Of a stretch of 53,359 nucleotides of DNA, positions 1-8,645 are shown piece by piece. Under the pieces are notes generated by a model. The model searched no databases. It was not told the DNA's origin and worked only from the letters and a program-made list of their open reading frames with translations. Made by a program: the position numbers and the translations under genes. The stretch's first letter is position 1, and each line of letters begins with the position of its first letter. The stretch spans positions 1 through 53,359 of the forward strand of contig JAUNDJ010000005.1 in assembly GCA_030526175.1 (NCBI GenBank), in the 5' to 3' direction. Origin of the DNA: Bacillota bacterium. GTDB lineage: Bacteria; Bacillota_I; Bacilli_A; Erysipelotrichales; Erysipelotrichaceae.

Positions 1-45
1 GGGTTTACCCCTGCCAAGATAGCAAGCTGCCGGGTCTTTTATTTT

Positions 46-68
46 GCCTTCTCAGAAGGGCTTTTTTT
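46..68 (+). terminator. Intrinsic terminator at left edge
   Basis: GCCTTC pairs with GAAGGGC (one bulged G), followed by seven T. It ends a plus-strand transcript entering from the left. Bases 1-45 contain short self-complementary pieces (ACCC at 7-10 with GGGT at 32-35) but no reading frame I can assign. They could be the 3' end of a structured RNA or an upstream gene. Confidence 0.6.
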
Positions 69-95
69 ATTATTAGAAGTTTCTCTTTCATATCT

Positions 96-125
96 AAAAA
101 AAGAGAGATTTCAATCATCTCTCTT
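96..125 (-). terminator. Terminator of the HAD phosphatase gene
   Basis: On the minus strand AAGAGAGAT pairs with ATCTCTCTT around a 7-nt loop, followed by a T-run (A-run at 96-102). It lies 7 bases past the stop of the gene at 132. Confidence 0.85.
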
Positions 126-131
126 AATGAA

Positions 132-971
132 TTAAATTAGTTTTAAATACTTAAATGCGTTCCATAATCCATCTTCGTTAACATCTGTAGTAATATAATC
201 AGCAGCAGCTTTGATTTCTTCTCCACCATTACCCATTGCTACATTATATGCACATAGTTCAAACATAGATAGGTCAATTTTTGCATCACCAAATGAAATA
301 GTATCTTTTTGATCAGCTCCAAGATAATCTAATAACACTTCAATGGCGTGTTTTTTTGTAATCCCTGCTGGTCCTAAATCTCCGAATAAGGCAACTTCAC
401 CTTTACCTCCCCATGTGTTTGCGATAAGATTAGGGAATTCAACTTTTGAATCCAAGTGGTCTTGATAAGTGCTAAGAATAAAGCTGATTTTATTTACATC
501 TTCACGATATAAATCTTCTCCTTGAAGGTGGATAAATCCATTAATAAATGAATCGGCACTATTTTTTGCATTTTCTAAATCGGCACCTTTACCTTGTGCA
601 TATTTAATCATTGTAGCTGGTCCTTGTTCTAACATATAATCGTTACAATACATTCCAGAATTTGCTTCTAAATAGAATCCTAAATGTCTTTCATTACACC
701 AGTCTACAATATGTTTAACATCTTCTTTTGATAATCCTTGGTGCATCACGACTTTACCATTATCTTCTACATATGCCCCATTTCCACCAATCATACCGTC
801 TAAGTCACATAGATCGCGTTGTAAAATTTCAGCTTTAGAACAACCTGTACAAATATATACTTTGTGTCCATTTGCACGAGCTAGATCTACTGCTTTTCCT
901 GCTGAAGCTGGCATTTTTGCTTCATAATCAATCAATGTTCCATCTACATCTAAAAATACAATTTTACTCAT
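132..971 (-). CDS. Cof-type HAD-superfamily hydrolase
   Basis: Predicted 279-residue cytosolic phosphatase of the HAD superfamily, Cof/YidA-like subfamily, which usually acts on sugar phosphates or other phosphometabolites; the substrate is unknown here. Motif I FLDVDGT carries the nucleophile Asp8 and Asp10. Motif II is ICTGCS, the motif III lysine is near ITKKHAI, and the C-terminal motif is SFGDAKIDLSMF, with AKID replacing the usual NDxxD spacing. The start at 971 is chosen because a GGAGGA ribosome site (977-982) precedes it at good spacing and the next residues begin the HAD fold; the longer open frame up to 1028 adds a hydrophobic stretch with no ribosome site. It is a single-gene unit with its own terminator. 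Confidence 0.88.
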   Translation of the reverse strand: MSKIVFLDVDGTLIDYEAKMPASAGKAVDLARANGHKVYICTGCSKAEILQRDLCDLDGMIGGNGAYVEDNGKVVMHQGLSKEDVKHIVDWCNERHLGFYLEANSGMYCNDYMLEQGPATMIKYAQGKGADLENAKNSADSFINGFIHLQGEDLYREDVNKISFILSTYQDHLDSKVEFPNLIANTWGGKGEVALFGDLGPAGITKKHAIEVLLDYLGADQKDTISFGDAKIDLSMFELCAYNVAMGNGGEEIKAAADYITTDVNEDGLWNAFKYLKLI

Positions 972-1026
972 AATAATCCTCCAACTATATTTATTATATA
1001 TGAAAGGGATTACAATTTCTATGAAC

Positions 1027-1051
1027 AAAAAAAGAGATGTTTTACATCTCT
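1027..1051 (-). terminator. Terminator of the rsmF-rsuA operon
   Basis: Minus strand hairpin AGAGATG/CATCTCT with a 5-nt loop and a following T-run (A-run 1027-1033), just past the stop of the pseudouridine synthase gene. Confidence 0.88.
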
Positions 1052-1055
1052 CATG

Positions 1056-1742
1056 TTAAAGATTTTGCAGAGTAGAGATTTCATCTTCCGTTAAATATCT
1101 AGATTCACCTAATTCTAAATCTCCTAGTGTTAATGGACCAAATTTATCTCTTCTCAAATATGTAACAGTACAACCAACTTTTTCAAACATACGTTTTACT
1201 TGATGAAATTTTCCTTCAGAAATTGTTAGATTTGCGCTTGTTTCCGATAAAACTTCAAGTTTGGCAGGTTGAGTAATAAAATCATCCAAATCCATTGGTT
1301 GTGAAAATATCTCTTGTGCATCTGCTGGAATCGGTGCATCCACTTCTACATAATATGTTTTATCCACATGGCTTTTTGGAGATAAGAGTTTATGATTCAT
1401 TTGCCCATCGTTTGTGATTAAAATCAATCCTTCTGTATCCACATCCAATCGTCCAACAGGAACTAGATCTTTACGAATTGTATCCACTAATTCCATAATG
1501 ACAGGATAATATCGATCTTCTAGAGCACAAACATAATCTTGTGGTTTATTTAGAACAATATATTCATATTCCACATATTCAATCAAGTCATCGTCTACAT
1601 AGATTTCATCGTCCAAAGAAACTTTATAATCTGCTTTGGTGATTATATTTCCATTTATTTGAACTCGTTTTTTCTTAATTATTTCTTTTACTTCCTTTCG
1701 AGTTCCAAATGACATATCTGCCAAAAATTTATCTAATCTCAT
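1056..1742 (-). CDS. rsuA: 16S rRNA pseudouridine synthase, RsuA/RluB family
   Basis: A 228-residue enzyme that isomerises a uridine in rRNA to pseudouridine. Residues 1-60 form an S4 RNA-binding domain (RLDKFLADM, then RVQING). The catalytic motif GRLDVDTEGL has the likely nucleophile Asp100. The C-terminal KFHQVKRMFE is typical of the family and the length is normal. The start codon overlaps the stop of the upstream methyltransferase gene by 4 bases, so the two rRNA-modification genes are translationally coupled. RsuA (U516 of 16S rRNA) is the best guess; RluB/RluE-type specificity cannot be excluded from sequence alone. Confidence 0.88.
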   Translation of the reverse strand: MRLDKFLADMSFGTRKEVKEIIKKKRVQINGNIITKADYKVSLDDEIYVDDDLIEYVEYEYIVLNKPQDYVCALEDRYYPVIMELVDTIRKDLVPVGRLDVDTEGLILITNDGQMNHKLLSPKSHVDKTYYVEVDAPIPADAQEIFSQPMDLDDFITQPAKLEVLSETSANLTISEGKFHQVKRMFEKVGCTVTYLRRDKFGPLTLGDLELGESRYLTEDEISTLQNL

Positions 1743-3049
1743 CTATAAATCCATCCTTTCGGGTATTTATTCTTACAAATTCCTTTTGATACTTTCGCAA
1801 AACCAAGGGGGAAAGTATCTACACAAATTAAGACATATCCATCTTTAGACTTTATATCTTTCGTATCAATTGTTTCTCCTTTTAAATATTTAATAACTCG
1901 AGGATCGCTTGCGCTTAGGTTAATTACATTTTTGCACTCTTTCATACGAAGAGCCAATGCGAGCTGCCCACTTGGTTCAAAACGATTCTTTTTCTGTTCA
2001 CCCAATAATAGCCCTGAACGCAAAATACGAAGCCCCTTAGTGTCAATTAATAAATTTGGAACAAGATATACGTTATCTTTTATTGTCTCTTGATGCGCGT
2101 TTGAAGATGTAATAGAAAAGGATTCAAAACTAAATTTTGTTTCTTTATTACGAGAAGAAACGATATCTGTTTTTTCTCCCTTTTGAAGTAATGAAACAAA
2201 GTGTCCTTCACCTTTTACTCTATGAGGAAATAATTTTGTTCCATATTCGTTCGATACAAATCCAGGATACTGTTGGATTGGTAAGACTTTTAGTTCTGGA
2301 CAAATTGACATAGCGTATTGAATCACTTCTTCATCTTCTTTTGGAGAAAAAGTACATGTTGAATATACTAGTTGGCCACCATTCTTAAGAAGTTTTAAGG
2401 CATTTTCAATAATGCTTTTTTGTATTGGTGCATAATATGAATCGTTTCTTTCTTCATACGCTTTAATCAAGTGTTTCTCTTTTCTAAACATACCCTGACC
2501 ACTACAAGGAGCATCAATTAATATTTTGTCAAAACATTCTGGAAAATAATTCACGAGTTTATCAATATCACAACTTGTGACAATCATATTTTTGGTTCCA
2601 AAGCGTTCTAAATTTTTAATTAAAGCTTGACAACGCGAAGCAGAAATATCATTAGAAACCAGTACTCCCGTATTCTTAAGCTTAGTCGCCAATTTTGTTG
2701 ATTTACCTCCAGGCGCTGCACAAGTATCCAATACCCATTCATTTTCCTGAACAGGAAGTACTTGAGCGGGCAACATAGCCGATGGTTCTTGGATATAGTA
2801 AAGACCTGCATAATAATAAGGATGTTTTGAAACAGGATCCTCACTATTATAGTAGAAACCATCGTTTGTCCAAGGAATCGGTTCTAATTTATACGGAAAT
2901 ATTTCTAAAAAATCTTCCACAGAAATTTTATTTGTGTTTACACGAAGACCAGAATAAGGTTCTTGTTCAAAAGAAGAAATATAGGCATCATATTCCTCTT
3001 TTAAATATTCTTTCATATCTTGTTTATAATTTTCTAATAATTCAGTCAT
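1739..3049 (-). CDS. rsmF: RsmB/RsmF-family rRNA (cytosine-C5) methyltransferase
   Basis: SAM-dependent m5C methyltransferase of the NOL1/NOP2/Sun family, 436 residues from the chosen start. An N-terminal domain ends in GLRVNT. The SAM site is DTCAAPGGKST (about 108-118). The two family cysteines are in DAPCSGQGM (Cys182) and YSTCTFSPKEDEE (Cys232). The C-terminal third resembles the RNA-binding extension of RsmF/YebU-type enzymes. The start at 3049 matches the usual N-terminus (TELLENYKQDM); an in-frame ATG at 3076, preceded closely by AGGAAA, is the alternative. The open frame to 3190 crosses the divergent promoter and is rejected. Confidence 0.87.
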   Translation of the reverse strand: MTELLENYKQDMKEYLKEEYDAYISSFEQEPYSGLRVNTNKISVEDFLEIFPYKLEPIPWTNDGFYYNSEDPVSKHPYYYAGLYYIQEPSAMLPAQVLPVQENEWVLDTCAAPGGKSTKLATKLKNTGVLVSNDISASRCQALIKNLERFGTKNMIVTSCDIDKLVNYFPECFDKILIDAPCSGQGMFRKEKHLIKAYEERNDSYYAPIQKSIIENALKLLKNGGQLVYSTCTFSPKEDEEVIQYAMSICPELKVLPIQQYPGFVSNEYGTKLFPHRVKGEGHFVSLLQKGEKTDIVSSRNKETKFSFESFSITSSNAHQETIKDNVYLVPNLLIDTKGLRILRSGLLLGEQKKNRFEPSGQLALALRMKECKNVINLSASDPRVIKYLKGETIDTKDIKSKDGYVLICVDTFPLGFAKVSKGICKNKYPKGWIYR

Positions 3050-3116
3050 ATCCAAATTATAACAAATCTCTTCCATGTTTCCTATGGAAAGAAAAAAGAG
3101 AATGTTGCACTTATAG

Positions 3117-3140
3117 ATGAAAACGTTTTCATGATATAAT
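3117..3140 (+). promoter_or_regulatory. cre-like palindrome overlapping the promoter of the ABC operon
   Basis: ATGAAAACGTTTTCAT (3117-3132) is a perfect 16-bp palindrome and fits the CcpA operator consensus WTGNAANCGNWNNCW at every fixed position. A TATAAT -10 box follows at 3135-3140, 19 bases before the ATG at 3159. The site sits in the -35/-10 spacer, a position where bound CcpA would block RNA polymerase. It could also affect the divergent methyltransferase gene. Confidence 0.65.
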
Positions 3141-3158
3141 GTTTCGAGAGGTGATTTT

Positions 3159-4454
3159 ATGATTCGTTTGGCATTAAAAATGATACGCAAAGATTTAAAA
3201 TCTTCGGCTTTTTATTTTATCGTTATGACTACAACGATTGCGATTAACTTTGTTTTTACAGCGACTTCGAATGGGAAGATTCTAACACTAGACAAAGTGA
3301 TTACGGATAGTCGGCAATTGTCGACGCTGTATGCTGCTGTACCCGCTAGTGATTATTTAAATATGGTCATTGTTGCGTTCTGTTGTTTCCTCATGTTCTA
3401 TGTCAACAACAACTATATTTACAACAAGAAAAACGAAATTGCGATCTTAAGTGTATCAGGGGCTAGTGATTTTCAAATTATTATTTATTTTTTAATGCAG
3501 ACTGCATTTCTATTTATTCTATCTTGTATTCCAGGTATTTTTCTAGGATGGATAGGCGTACAATTTTTCTTTGATTTCGTATCTTACGCACTAAATACAA
3601 CCATTCCACCAGTAGATAGTACGACAATCACACAATCGTTTATTCTAATCGGTGTTATTTTAATCTACTTAGTATTCTACATTTCGGCTTATGTGTACAA
3701 AATCGATGTGAAAGAATTATTAGCTTCTAGAAATACCGCAAAAATGGTAAATAGAGCTAAGGAATCCAAAATTCCAGATTTTGTATATCTATTATTATAT
3801 CTTGGAATGATTGTTTTAATTTTACTTCCTAACATGCCATACGAGAACTTGAGTACACAATTATTCTTTGGTTTTGTAGGACTATATGGAATTATTAATG
3901 GGGTTATCACAAGATTCGTATTCAAATGGAAGTTAAAAAATTCTTTTAAACAAAAATATAAAACAATTTCTGTATCGAACTATAGTAGTACAATTCTGAC
4001 AAGTAAATTAACTATATTAATCATGATGTTTTCAATTATTATGATGTTTTTTGTAACATTGATTTATTCAGAAAAAGTAAATGAGTTAATCTTATCTTTA
4101 GCAGGATATATTATTGCGGTTGTATTATTATCCTTAACCGTTTCTTTTGACCTAGTGGTTCAGGCTAAACAAAGAGTGGTATATTATGTCAATCTATGGA
4201 AAATTGGATATACTCGCAAACAATTGAAAAAAATTAAGAATCAAGAAATGTTCTTATTCTATACAACAATATTAGTATTGCCGTTGTTGATGATTTGTCC
4301 AATAGGATATCGATATGTTCAAGCAAGAGTATTCGATCAAAAGTTGTGCGTATATATGGTAAGTTTCTTCGTAGGATTTGTGATTATTTCTGGTATTTTG
4401 ACAAGTTTAATATACGGAAACATTATAAATAAATCGATTGTAGGAGAAAAATAA
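3159..4454 (+). CDS. FtsX-like ABC transporter permease
   Basis: A 431-residue membrane protein with about ten hydrophobic segments and no large extracellular domain. It has the first transmembrane segment right after a basic start (MIRLALKMIRKDLKSS), short charged loops, and the SGAS region after segment 2 that resembles the coupling region of FtsX/BceB-type permeases. It begins after a GAGGTGA ribosome site and is followed 1 base later by the first of two ATPase genes, so the three form one operon. BceB-type permeases usually have about 650 residues and a 200-residue extracellular sensor; that sensor is absent here. Export of a peptide, lipid or other toxic compound is likely, but the substrate is not readable. 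Confidence 0.75.
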   Translation: MIRLALKMIRKDLKSSAFYFIVMTTTIAINFVFTATSNGKILTLDKVITDSRQLSTLYAAVPASDYLNMVIVAFCCFLMFYVNNNYIYNKKNEIAILSVSGASDFQIIIYFLMQTAFLFILSCIPGIFLGWIGVQFFFDFVSYALNTTIPPVDSTTITQSFILIGVILIYLVFYISAYVYKIDVKELLASRNTAKMVNRAKESKIPDFVYLLLYLGMIVLILLPNMPYENLSTQLFFGFVGLYGIINGVITRFVFKWKLKNSFKQKYKTISVSNYSSTILTSKLTILIMMFSIIMMFFVTLIYSEKVNELILSLAGYIIAVVLLSLTVSFDLVVQAKQRVVYYVNLWKIGYTRKQLKKIKNQEMFLFYTTILVLPLLMICPIGYRYVQARVFDQKLCVYMVSFFVGFVIISGILTSLIYGNIINKSIVGEK

Positions 4455-4455
4455 T

Positions 4456-5229
4456 ATGGAAAAGAAAGAATTTATAAGAGCCAAAAACATTACTCGTATA
4501 TATGGAGAAGGGACGCCCAATGAAATTGAAGCGCTTCATCCAACAAATCTAACAATCAGCGAGGGAGAATTCGTCGCAATCATGGGTCCGAGCGGAGCGG
4601 GAAAAAGTACTTTATTAACCATTCTTTCTACCTTAGATTTTGCGACACGTGGAGGAATGTATCTTGAAGGAGAAAATGCAGCAGGAATGGATAATAAAGA
4701 GTTGTCAAAATTTAGAAGCAATTTTTTAGGATATATTTCACAAGATTTGACACTTATTGATAGTTTGACAATGAGAGAAAACATTGCGATACCTTTATAT
4801 ATTCAGGGAAAAAGTGCTTCTGAAATCAATTCGAAAGTAGAAGAAGTAGCCAGACTTTGTCATATTGAAAAATTATTGGATAAACTTCCTAGTGAATGCA
4901 GTGGTGGACAAGTACAAAGAGCAACCGTTTGTCGAGGATTGGTGAATGATCCAAAACTAATAGTAGCCGATGAACCCACAGGAAATCTTGATAGTAAAAA
5001 CGCTCATGAAGTGTTAATGATCTTTAGAGAATTGAATAAAAAAGGAACGGGTGTTGTTGTAGTAACACACGATTGTCAAATCGCTTCTTATTCTACAAAG
5101 ACGCTTTATGTATTAGATGGAATGATTAAAGAAACAGTGGAAAGAAATGAAATGAGTCAAGAAGAATACTATGAAAAACTAGTTCAATTGACTTCAGAAG
5201 ATATTGATGAAATTTTTGTAGAAGAATAA
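4456..5229 (+). CDS. ABC transporter ATP-binding protein (first of two)
   Basis: A 257-residue MacB/LolD-type ATPase. The Walker A is GPSGAGKST, the Q-loop is in YISQDLTLIDSLTM, the signature is CSGGQ (in ECSGGQVQRATVCRGL), the Walker B is LIVADEPTGNLDSK and the H-loop is VVVTHD. All catalytic positions are present. The C-terminal tail has the motif MSQEEYYEKLVQL, mirrored in the next gene, which suggests a lineage-specific duplication. The ribosome site AGGAG lies just upstream. Confidence 0.88.
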   Translation: MEKKEFIRAKNITRIYGEGTPNEIEALHPTNLTISEGEFVAIMGPSGAGKSTLLTILSTLDFATRGGMYLEGENAAGMDNKELSKFRSNFLGYISQDLTLIDSLTMRENIAIPLYIQGKSASEINSKVEEVARLCHIEKLLDKLPSECSGGQVQRATVCRGLVNDPKLIVADEPTGNLDSKNAHEVLMIFRELNKKGTGVVVVTHDCQIASYSTKTLYVLDGMIKETVERNEMSQEEYYEKLVQLTSEDIDEIFVEE

Positions 5230-5242
5230 GGTGGTGTGACTT

Positions 5243-6007
5243 ATGAAAAAAGTATTAACGGCAGAAAATGTATATAAAATTTATGGTGCTAAAGGAAAAA
5301 ATCCATTTGAAGCCTTAACCGATATCAATTTTGTGATGGAAGAAGGCGACTTCATTTGTGTTATGGGGCCTAGTGGAGCTGGAAAAAGTACATTCGTAAA
5401 TACATTAAGTACGATTGATATGCCCACAAAAGGAAAAGTAATTGCTCTAGAACACGATGTGCGACAAATGTCTGAAAAGGAAATTGGTGAATTCCGTTAT
5501 GAAAATATTGGCTTCATCTTCCAAGAATTTAACCTAATTGATTCTTTAACTGTTTTTGAAAATATCGCATTACCACTAATTTTGGCAGGAAAACCAAAAG
5601 AAGAAATTATTGAAAAGACTTTGGAACAAATCAAAAGAATTCATATTGAAGATATTCAATCAAAATATCCAAACGAAATCTCTTTGGGACAAAAACAACG
5701 TATCGCGATTGCGAGAGCTATTGTCTCAAAACCAGAAATGATTATTGCTGACGAACCAACAGGAAATCTAGATTCAAAAAACAGTTTTGAAATCTTATCG
5801 TATTTCCACAAAATTAATAAAGAAGACAATATCACGATTTTAATGGTTACACACAATAGCAAGATTGCTTCATATGCGAAAAAGTTCATTTTTATCAAAG
5901 ACGGAAAGATTTCTCATATGATTGATCGAGGAAATATGTCGCAAAAAGAATTCTATTATAAAATCGTGGAAATTAATAACGAAGAATCACAAAGCTTTAT
6001 CAGCTAA
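5243..6007 (+). CDS. ABC transporter ATP-binding protein (second, degenerate signature)
   Basis: A 254-residue ATPase paralogous to its neighbour. The Walker A GPSGAGKST, Q-loop FIFQEFNLIDSLTV, Walker B MIIADEPTGNLDSK and H-loop MVTHN are intact. The signature motif reads SLGQKQ instead of LSGGQ, losing one glycine of the pair. In asymmetric ABC heterodimers one composite ATP site is often degenerate, so the two ATPases may work as a heterodimer under the single permease. The tail MSQKEFYYKIVEI matches the first ATPase. Last gene of the operon; a terminator follows. Confidence 0.85.
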   Translation: MKKVLTAENVYKIYGAKGKNPFEALTDINFVMEEGDFICVMGPSGAGKSTFVNTLSTIDMPTKGKVIALEHDVRQMSEKEIGEFRYENIGFIFQEFNLIDSLTVFENIALPLILAGKPKEEIIEKTLEQIKRIHIEDIQSKYPNEISLGQKQRIAIARAIVSKPEMIIADEPTGNLDSKNSFEILSYFHKINKEDNITILMVTHNSKIASYAKKFIFIKDGKISHMIDRGNMSQKEFYYKIVEINNEESQSFIS

Positions 6008-6008
6008 T

Positions 6009-6031
6009 AAAGGGCCAACTATGGCCTTTTT
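6009..6031 (+). terminator. Terminator of the ABC operon
   Basis: AAAGGGCC and GGCCTTT form a stem around AACTAT, followed by five T, beginning 2 bases past the stop codon. Confidence 0.8.
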
Positions 6032-6068
6032 ATATACAAAAAGAAAGGAGTGTATAAATATACTAAAG

Positions 6069-6097
6069 TTGATGTTAGAAGTTTGAAAATATATAAT
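6069..6097 (+). promoter_or_regulatory. Sigma-A-type promoter for tdk
   Basis: TTGATG (6069-6074), a 17-nt spacer and TATAAT (6092-6097), 36 bases before the ATG of the thymidine kinase gene. Confidence 0.6.
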
Positions 6098-6132
6098 AGA
6101 TACTAGTATTTTATTGAGATGGAGAGGATATA

Positions 6133-6684
6133 ATGATACAAGTATTTACTGGCCCAATGTATGGGGCTAAGTCGCTAAAATTGATAGAAGTCTATCAATA
6201 CACAATTAATAAACAAAAAGATAATGTGTTATGTTTTAAACCAGCTATTGATGTTCGTGATTATGCGAAAATCGCGAGTCGAAACCAAACGTTACAATTA
6301 GATGCCATAATTATTGATAACTTAAACGAGATTAAAGAACATATAACAGAAAAAACACAAGTTGTATTGATTGACGAAGCACAGTTTTTACACGGATCGG
6401 AACGAGAATTGTTAGACTTATCTTTACAAGGAATTGATGTATATGTGGCAGGCCTAGCCTTAACAAGTGAACAAACACCTTTTGGAATCATGCCAAACAT
6501 TATGGCAATCTCCAATAGTGTGATTCATTCCAAAGCACGATGCAACGATTGTGAAACATGGAATGCCGAATATACATATTGTATTGCAGAAAAAAGCGGA
6601 GAGATTCTTGTGGGAAGTGATCAATATATTGCCTTGTGTGAAAGTTGTTTTAGAAAAAGAGTTGTAATTAAAGGAGCAAAATAA
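6133..6684 (+). CDS. tdk: Thymidine kinase (type II, TK1-like), divergent
   Basis: A 183-residue deoxythymidine salvage kinase (ATP + thymidine to dTMP + ADP). The catalytic glutamate is in LIDEAQF (Glu82). The four-cysteine zinc site is formed by RCNDCETW and LCESCF, and the thymidine-binding tail YIALCESCF is recognisable. Two departures stand out. The P-loop reads GPMYGAKS where TK1 enzymes have GPMFSGKS-like sequences, so the second glycine is alanine. The lasso region reads AGLALTSEQTPFGIM and lacks the usual D-DF-G pattern. The TAATG overlap with the next gene means translational coupling. It is clearly of the Tdk family; whether it is fully active is open. Confidence 0.82.
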   Translation: MIQVFTGPMYGAKSLKLIEVYQYTINKQKDNVLCFKPAIDVRDYAKIASRNQTLQLDAIIIDNLNEIKEHITEKTQVVLIDEAQFLHGSERELLDLSLQGIDVYVAGLALTSEQTPFGIMPNIMAISNSVIHSKARCNDCETWNAEYTYCIAEKSGEILVGSDQYIALCESCFRKRVVIKGAK

Positions 6685-8324
6685 TGGAAAGAAAATGGTG
6701 GATGGAACAAATAGGATATCAAATTTATCCAAAAAGTTTCAAAGATACCAACAACGATGGAATTGGAGACATTCCTGGAAATATAGAAAAATTAGATTAT
6801 TTACAAGAGTTAGGTGTGACATTATTGTGGATTTGTCCAGTATACGATTCACCTATGTTTGATAATGGATATGACATTTCCAATTATGAAGGAATATGGC
6901 CAACTTTTGGAACAATGGAAGATATGGATACATTGATCCAAGAAGCAAAAAAACGCGGCATTTCTTTGATGATGGATCTTGTTGTAAATCACTGTAGTGA
7001 TCAACACGAATGGTTCCAACAAGCCATAAAAGATAAGAATAGTAAATATCGTAATTATTTCATTTTCAAAAAAGGAATAGATGGAAAATTACCATGTAAC
7101 TGGCGTTCTGTCTTTGGAGGAAGCGTTTGGGAACCTGTTCCAGGTGAAGAAGACACATATTATTATCATACTTTTGCGAAACAACAACCCGATTTAAACT
7201 GGGAATGTCCAGAATTACGACAAGAAATTATCGATATGATCAATCGTTGGTTAGAACGAGGAATTACAGGATATCGTGTAGATGCGATCAACTTTATCAA
7301 AAAAGGAGAATTTATCGACCGCGAACCAGATGGAGCGGATGGGTTAGCCAACTGCTTTGATTTAATGAGAAATGTTCCAGGAATTGAAGAGTTCTATGCA
7401 CAATTACGCCACGAAGCTTTTGACTTACACGAATGTGCTACAGTGAGTGAAACTGTAGGTGTTGGATATGACATCATTGATACAGTCGTAGGAGAAAAAG
7501 GTTGTTTCTCTATGATGTTCGATTTTAACTACACAAATTTGGATGTAGAAAATGAAGAATATTTCCGTAGAAGAGATTGGACAGTCGATGAATTTAAAAA
7601 AGCCATTTATTTGAGCCAAAAAGAAATTCAAAAAGTGGGATGGTCATCACCATTCTTTGAAAACCACGATTTACCAAGATCGATTCAAAAAAATATCAAA
7701 GACGAAGAATACCAAAATGAAATTGGAGCAAAAGCTTTAGGTGTATTATTCTTCCATTTACGAGGAACACCATTTATCTATCAAGGACAAGAATTAGGAA
7801 TGCCAAACGCAATCCGTTCTTCTATCGATGAATTTGATGACTTAAATGCACACAGTATGTATCAAAGATCTCTTCAAGAAGGATTTAGTGAAGAAGAATC
7901 CTTACGATTTGTGAACTTGCGATCTCGTGATAACGCAAGAACATCAATGCCATGGTCAAATGCTCCATATGGAGGATTCTCAAGTGTAGAACCATGGATT
8001 AAAATGAATGAAACATATCCAACAATCAATGTGGAAAATCAAATCAACGATCCAAATTCTGTATTCTCTTTCTATAAACAAATGATTCAATTAAGAAAAG
8101 ACAATGTGGAAACATTAGTATATGGATTGTTTGAAGAATACGATTGTGGAAATCAAGAAGTCATCTCTTATAGTCGAAATGGAGATAAGAAATTTATCAT
8201 TTTAGTCAACTTATCCAAAGAAGAACAAAAAATCAATTCAGTAGATGGAAAAATTGTATTAAACAATTATGATACGTTTGATAATACATTAAAACCTTAT
8301 CAAGCTATTGTTGTTGAAGCCTAA
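6684..8324 (+). CDS. GH13 alpha-glucosidase (oligo-1,6-glucosidase / DexB-like)
   Basis: A 546-residue cytosolic (no signal peptide) glycoside hydrolase that removes glucose from short malto- or isomalto-oligosaccharides. Conserved regions are MDLVVNHCSDQHEWF (about 97-111), GYRVDAINF with nucleophile Asp200, VSETVG with acid/base Glu256, and FFENHDLPR with Asp329. Length and N-terminus (WWMEQIGYQIYPKSF) fit GH13 subfamilies 29/31. The residue after the nucleophile is Ala rather than the Val common in alpha-1,6 enzymes, so alpha-1,4 preference is possible (inference). Its ATG overlaps the tdk stop by 1 base; no sugar transporter is adjacent. Confidence 0.87.
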   Translation: MERKWWMEQIGYQIYPKSFKDTNNDGIGDIPGNIEKLDYLQELGVTLLWICPVYDSPMFDNGYDISNYEGIWPTFGTMEDMDTLIQEAKKRGISLMMDLVVNHCSDQHEWFQQAIKDKNSKYRNYFIFKKGIDGKLPCNWRSVFGGSVWEPVPGEEDTYYYHTFAKQQPDLNWECPELRQEIIDMINRWLERGITGYRVDAINFIKKGEFIDREPDGADGLANCFDLMRNVPGIEEFYAQLRHEAFDLHECATVSETVGVGYDIIDTVVGEKGCFSMMFDFNYTNLDVENEEYFRRRDWTVDEFKKAIYLSQKEIQKVGWSSPFFENHDLPRSIQKNIKDEEYQNEIGAKALGVLFFHLRGTPFIYQGQELGMPNAIRSSIDEFDDLNAHSMYQRSLQEGFSEEESLRFVNLRSRDNARTSMPWSNAPYGGFSSVEPWIKMNETYPTINVENQINDPNSVFSFYKQMIQLRKDNVETLVYGLFEEYDCGNQEVISYSRNGDKKFIILVNLSKEEQKINSVDGKIVLNNYDTFDNTLKPYQAIVVEA

Positions 8325-8358
8325 AAAAAGGAGTCGCTACTATTTGCGACTCTTTTCT
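8323..8358. terminator. Bidirectional terminator
   Basis: GAGTCGC (8331-8337) pairs with GCGACTC (8346-8352); an A-run lies left and a T-run right, so it can end both the glucosidase transcript and the convergent gene at 8340, whose stop codon lies inside it. Confidence 0.85.
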
Positions 8359-8627
8359 AATGCTTGTTCAACCGTTGAAATTCCTTCTTTTTGCCATTCT
8401 TCAGCAATAGGAGAAATGGCTTCTACAGAAAAAGGAATGTTTGTTTTTTCCAAAATATATTCACAAAATACATTGATAACAGAATAGTGAAAATGATATG
8501 TATTCTGCAATTCTTTAAGAACTCTGGCACCTTCATCACTAATGGTTTCTTTATATCTCAATTTCCGTTCTCGATAGAACTTGAGTGCTAAAAAGTTACT
8601 CGTCTGATCTTCGTATCTATTAAACAT
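8340..8627 (-). CDS. Small DnaB/DnaD-type primosome-domain protein
   Basis: A 95-residue protein resembling only the C-terminal domain (DnaB_2) of Bacillus-type replication initiation protein DnaB or DnaD: a helix with the pattern VINVFCEYILEKTN, then IAEEWQKEGISTVEQALE. The N-terminus MFNRYEDQTSNFLALKFY resembles the segment just before that domain in DnaB. Full DnaB/DnaD proteins have over 200 residues, so this is a stand-alone domain or a remnant. It has its own ribosome site (AGAGGA) and shares a bidirectional terminator with the glucosidase gene. A role in helicase loading is plausible but unproven. Confidence 0.6.
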   Translation of the reverse strand: MFNRYEDQTSNFLALKFYRERKLRYKETISDEGARVLKELQNTYHFHYSVINVFCEYILEKTNIPFSVEAISPIAEEWQKEGISTVEQALEKSRK

Positions 8628-8645
8628 GGAAAAATCCTCTTTTCT

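Noticed and set aside
1-45. A named RNA gene (tmRNA, RNase P or 6S) at the left edge
   Set aside because: Only 45 bases are visible; a few short pairings are not enough to name a family.
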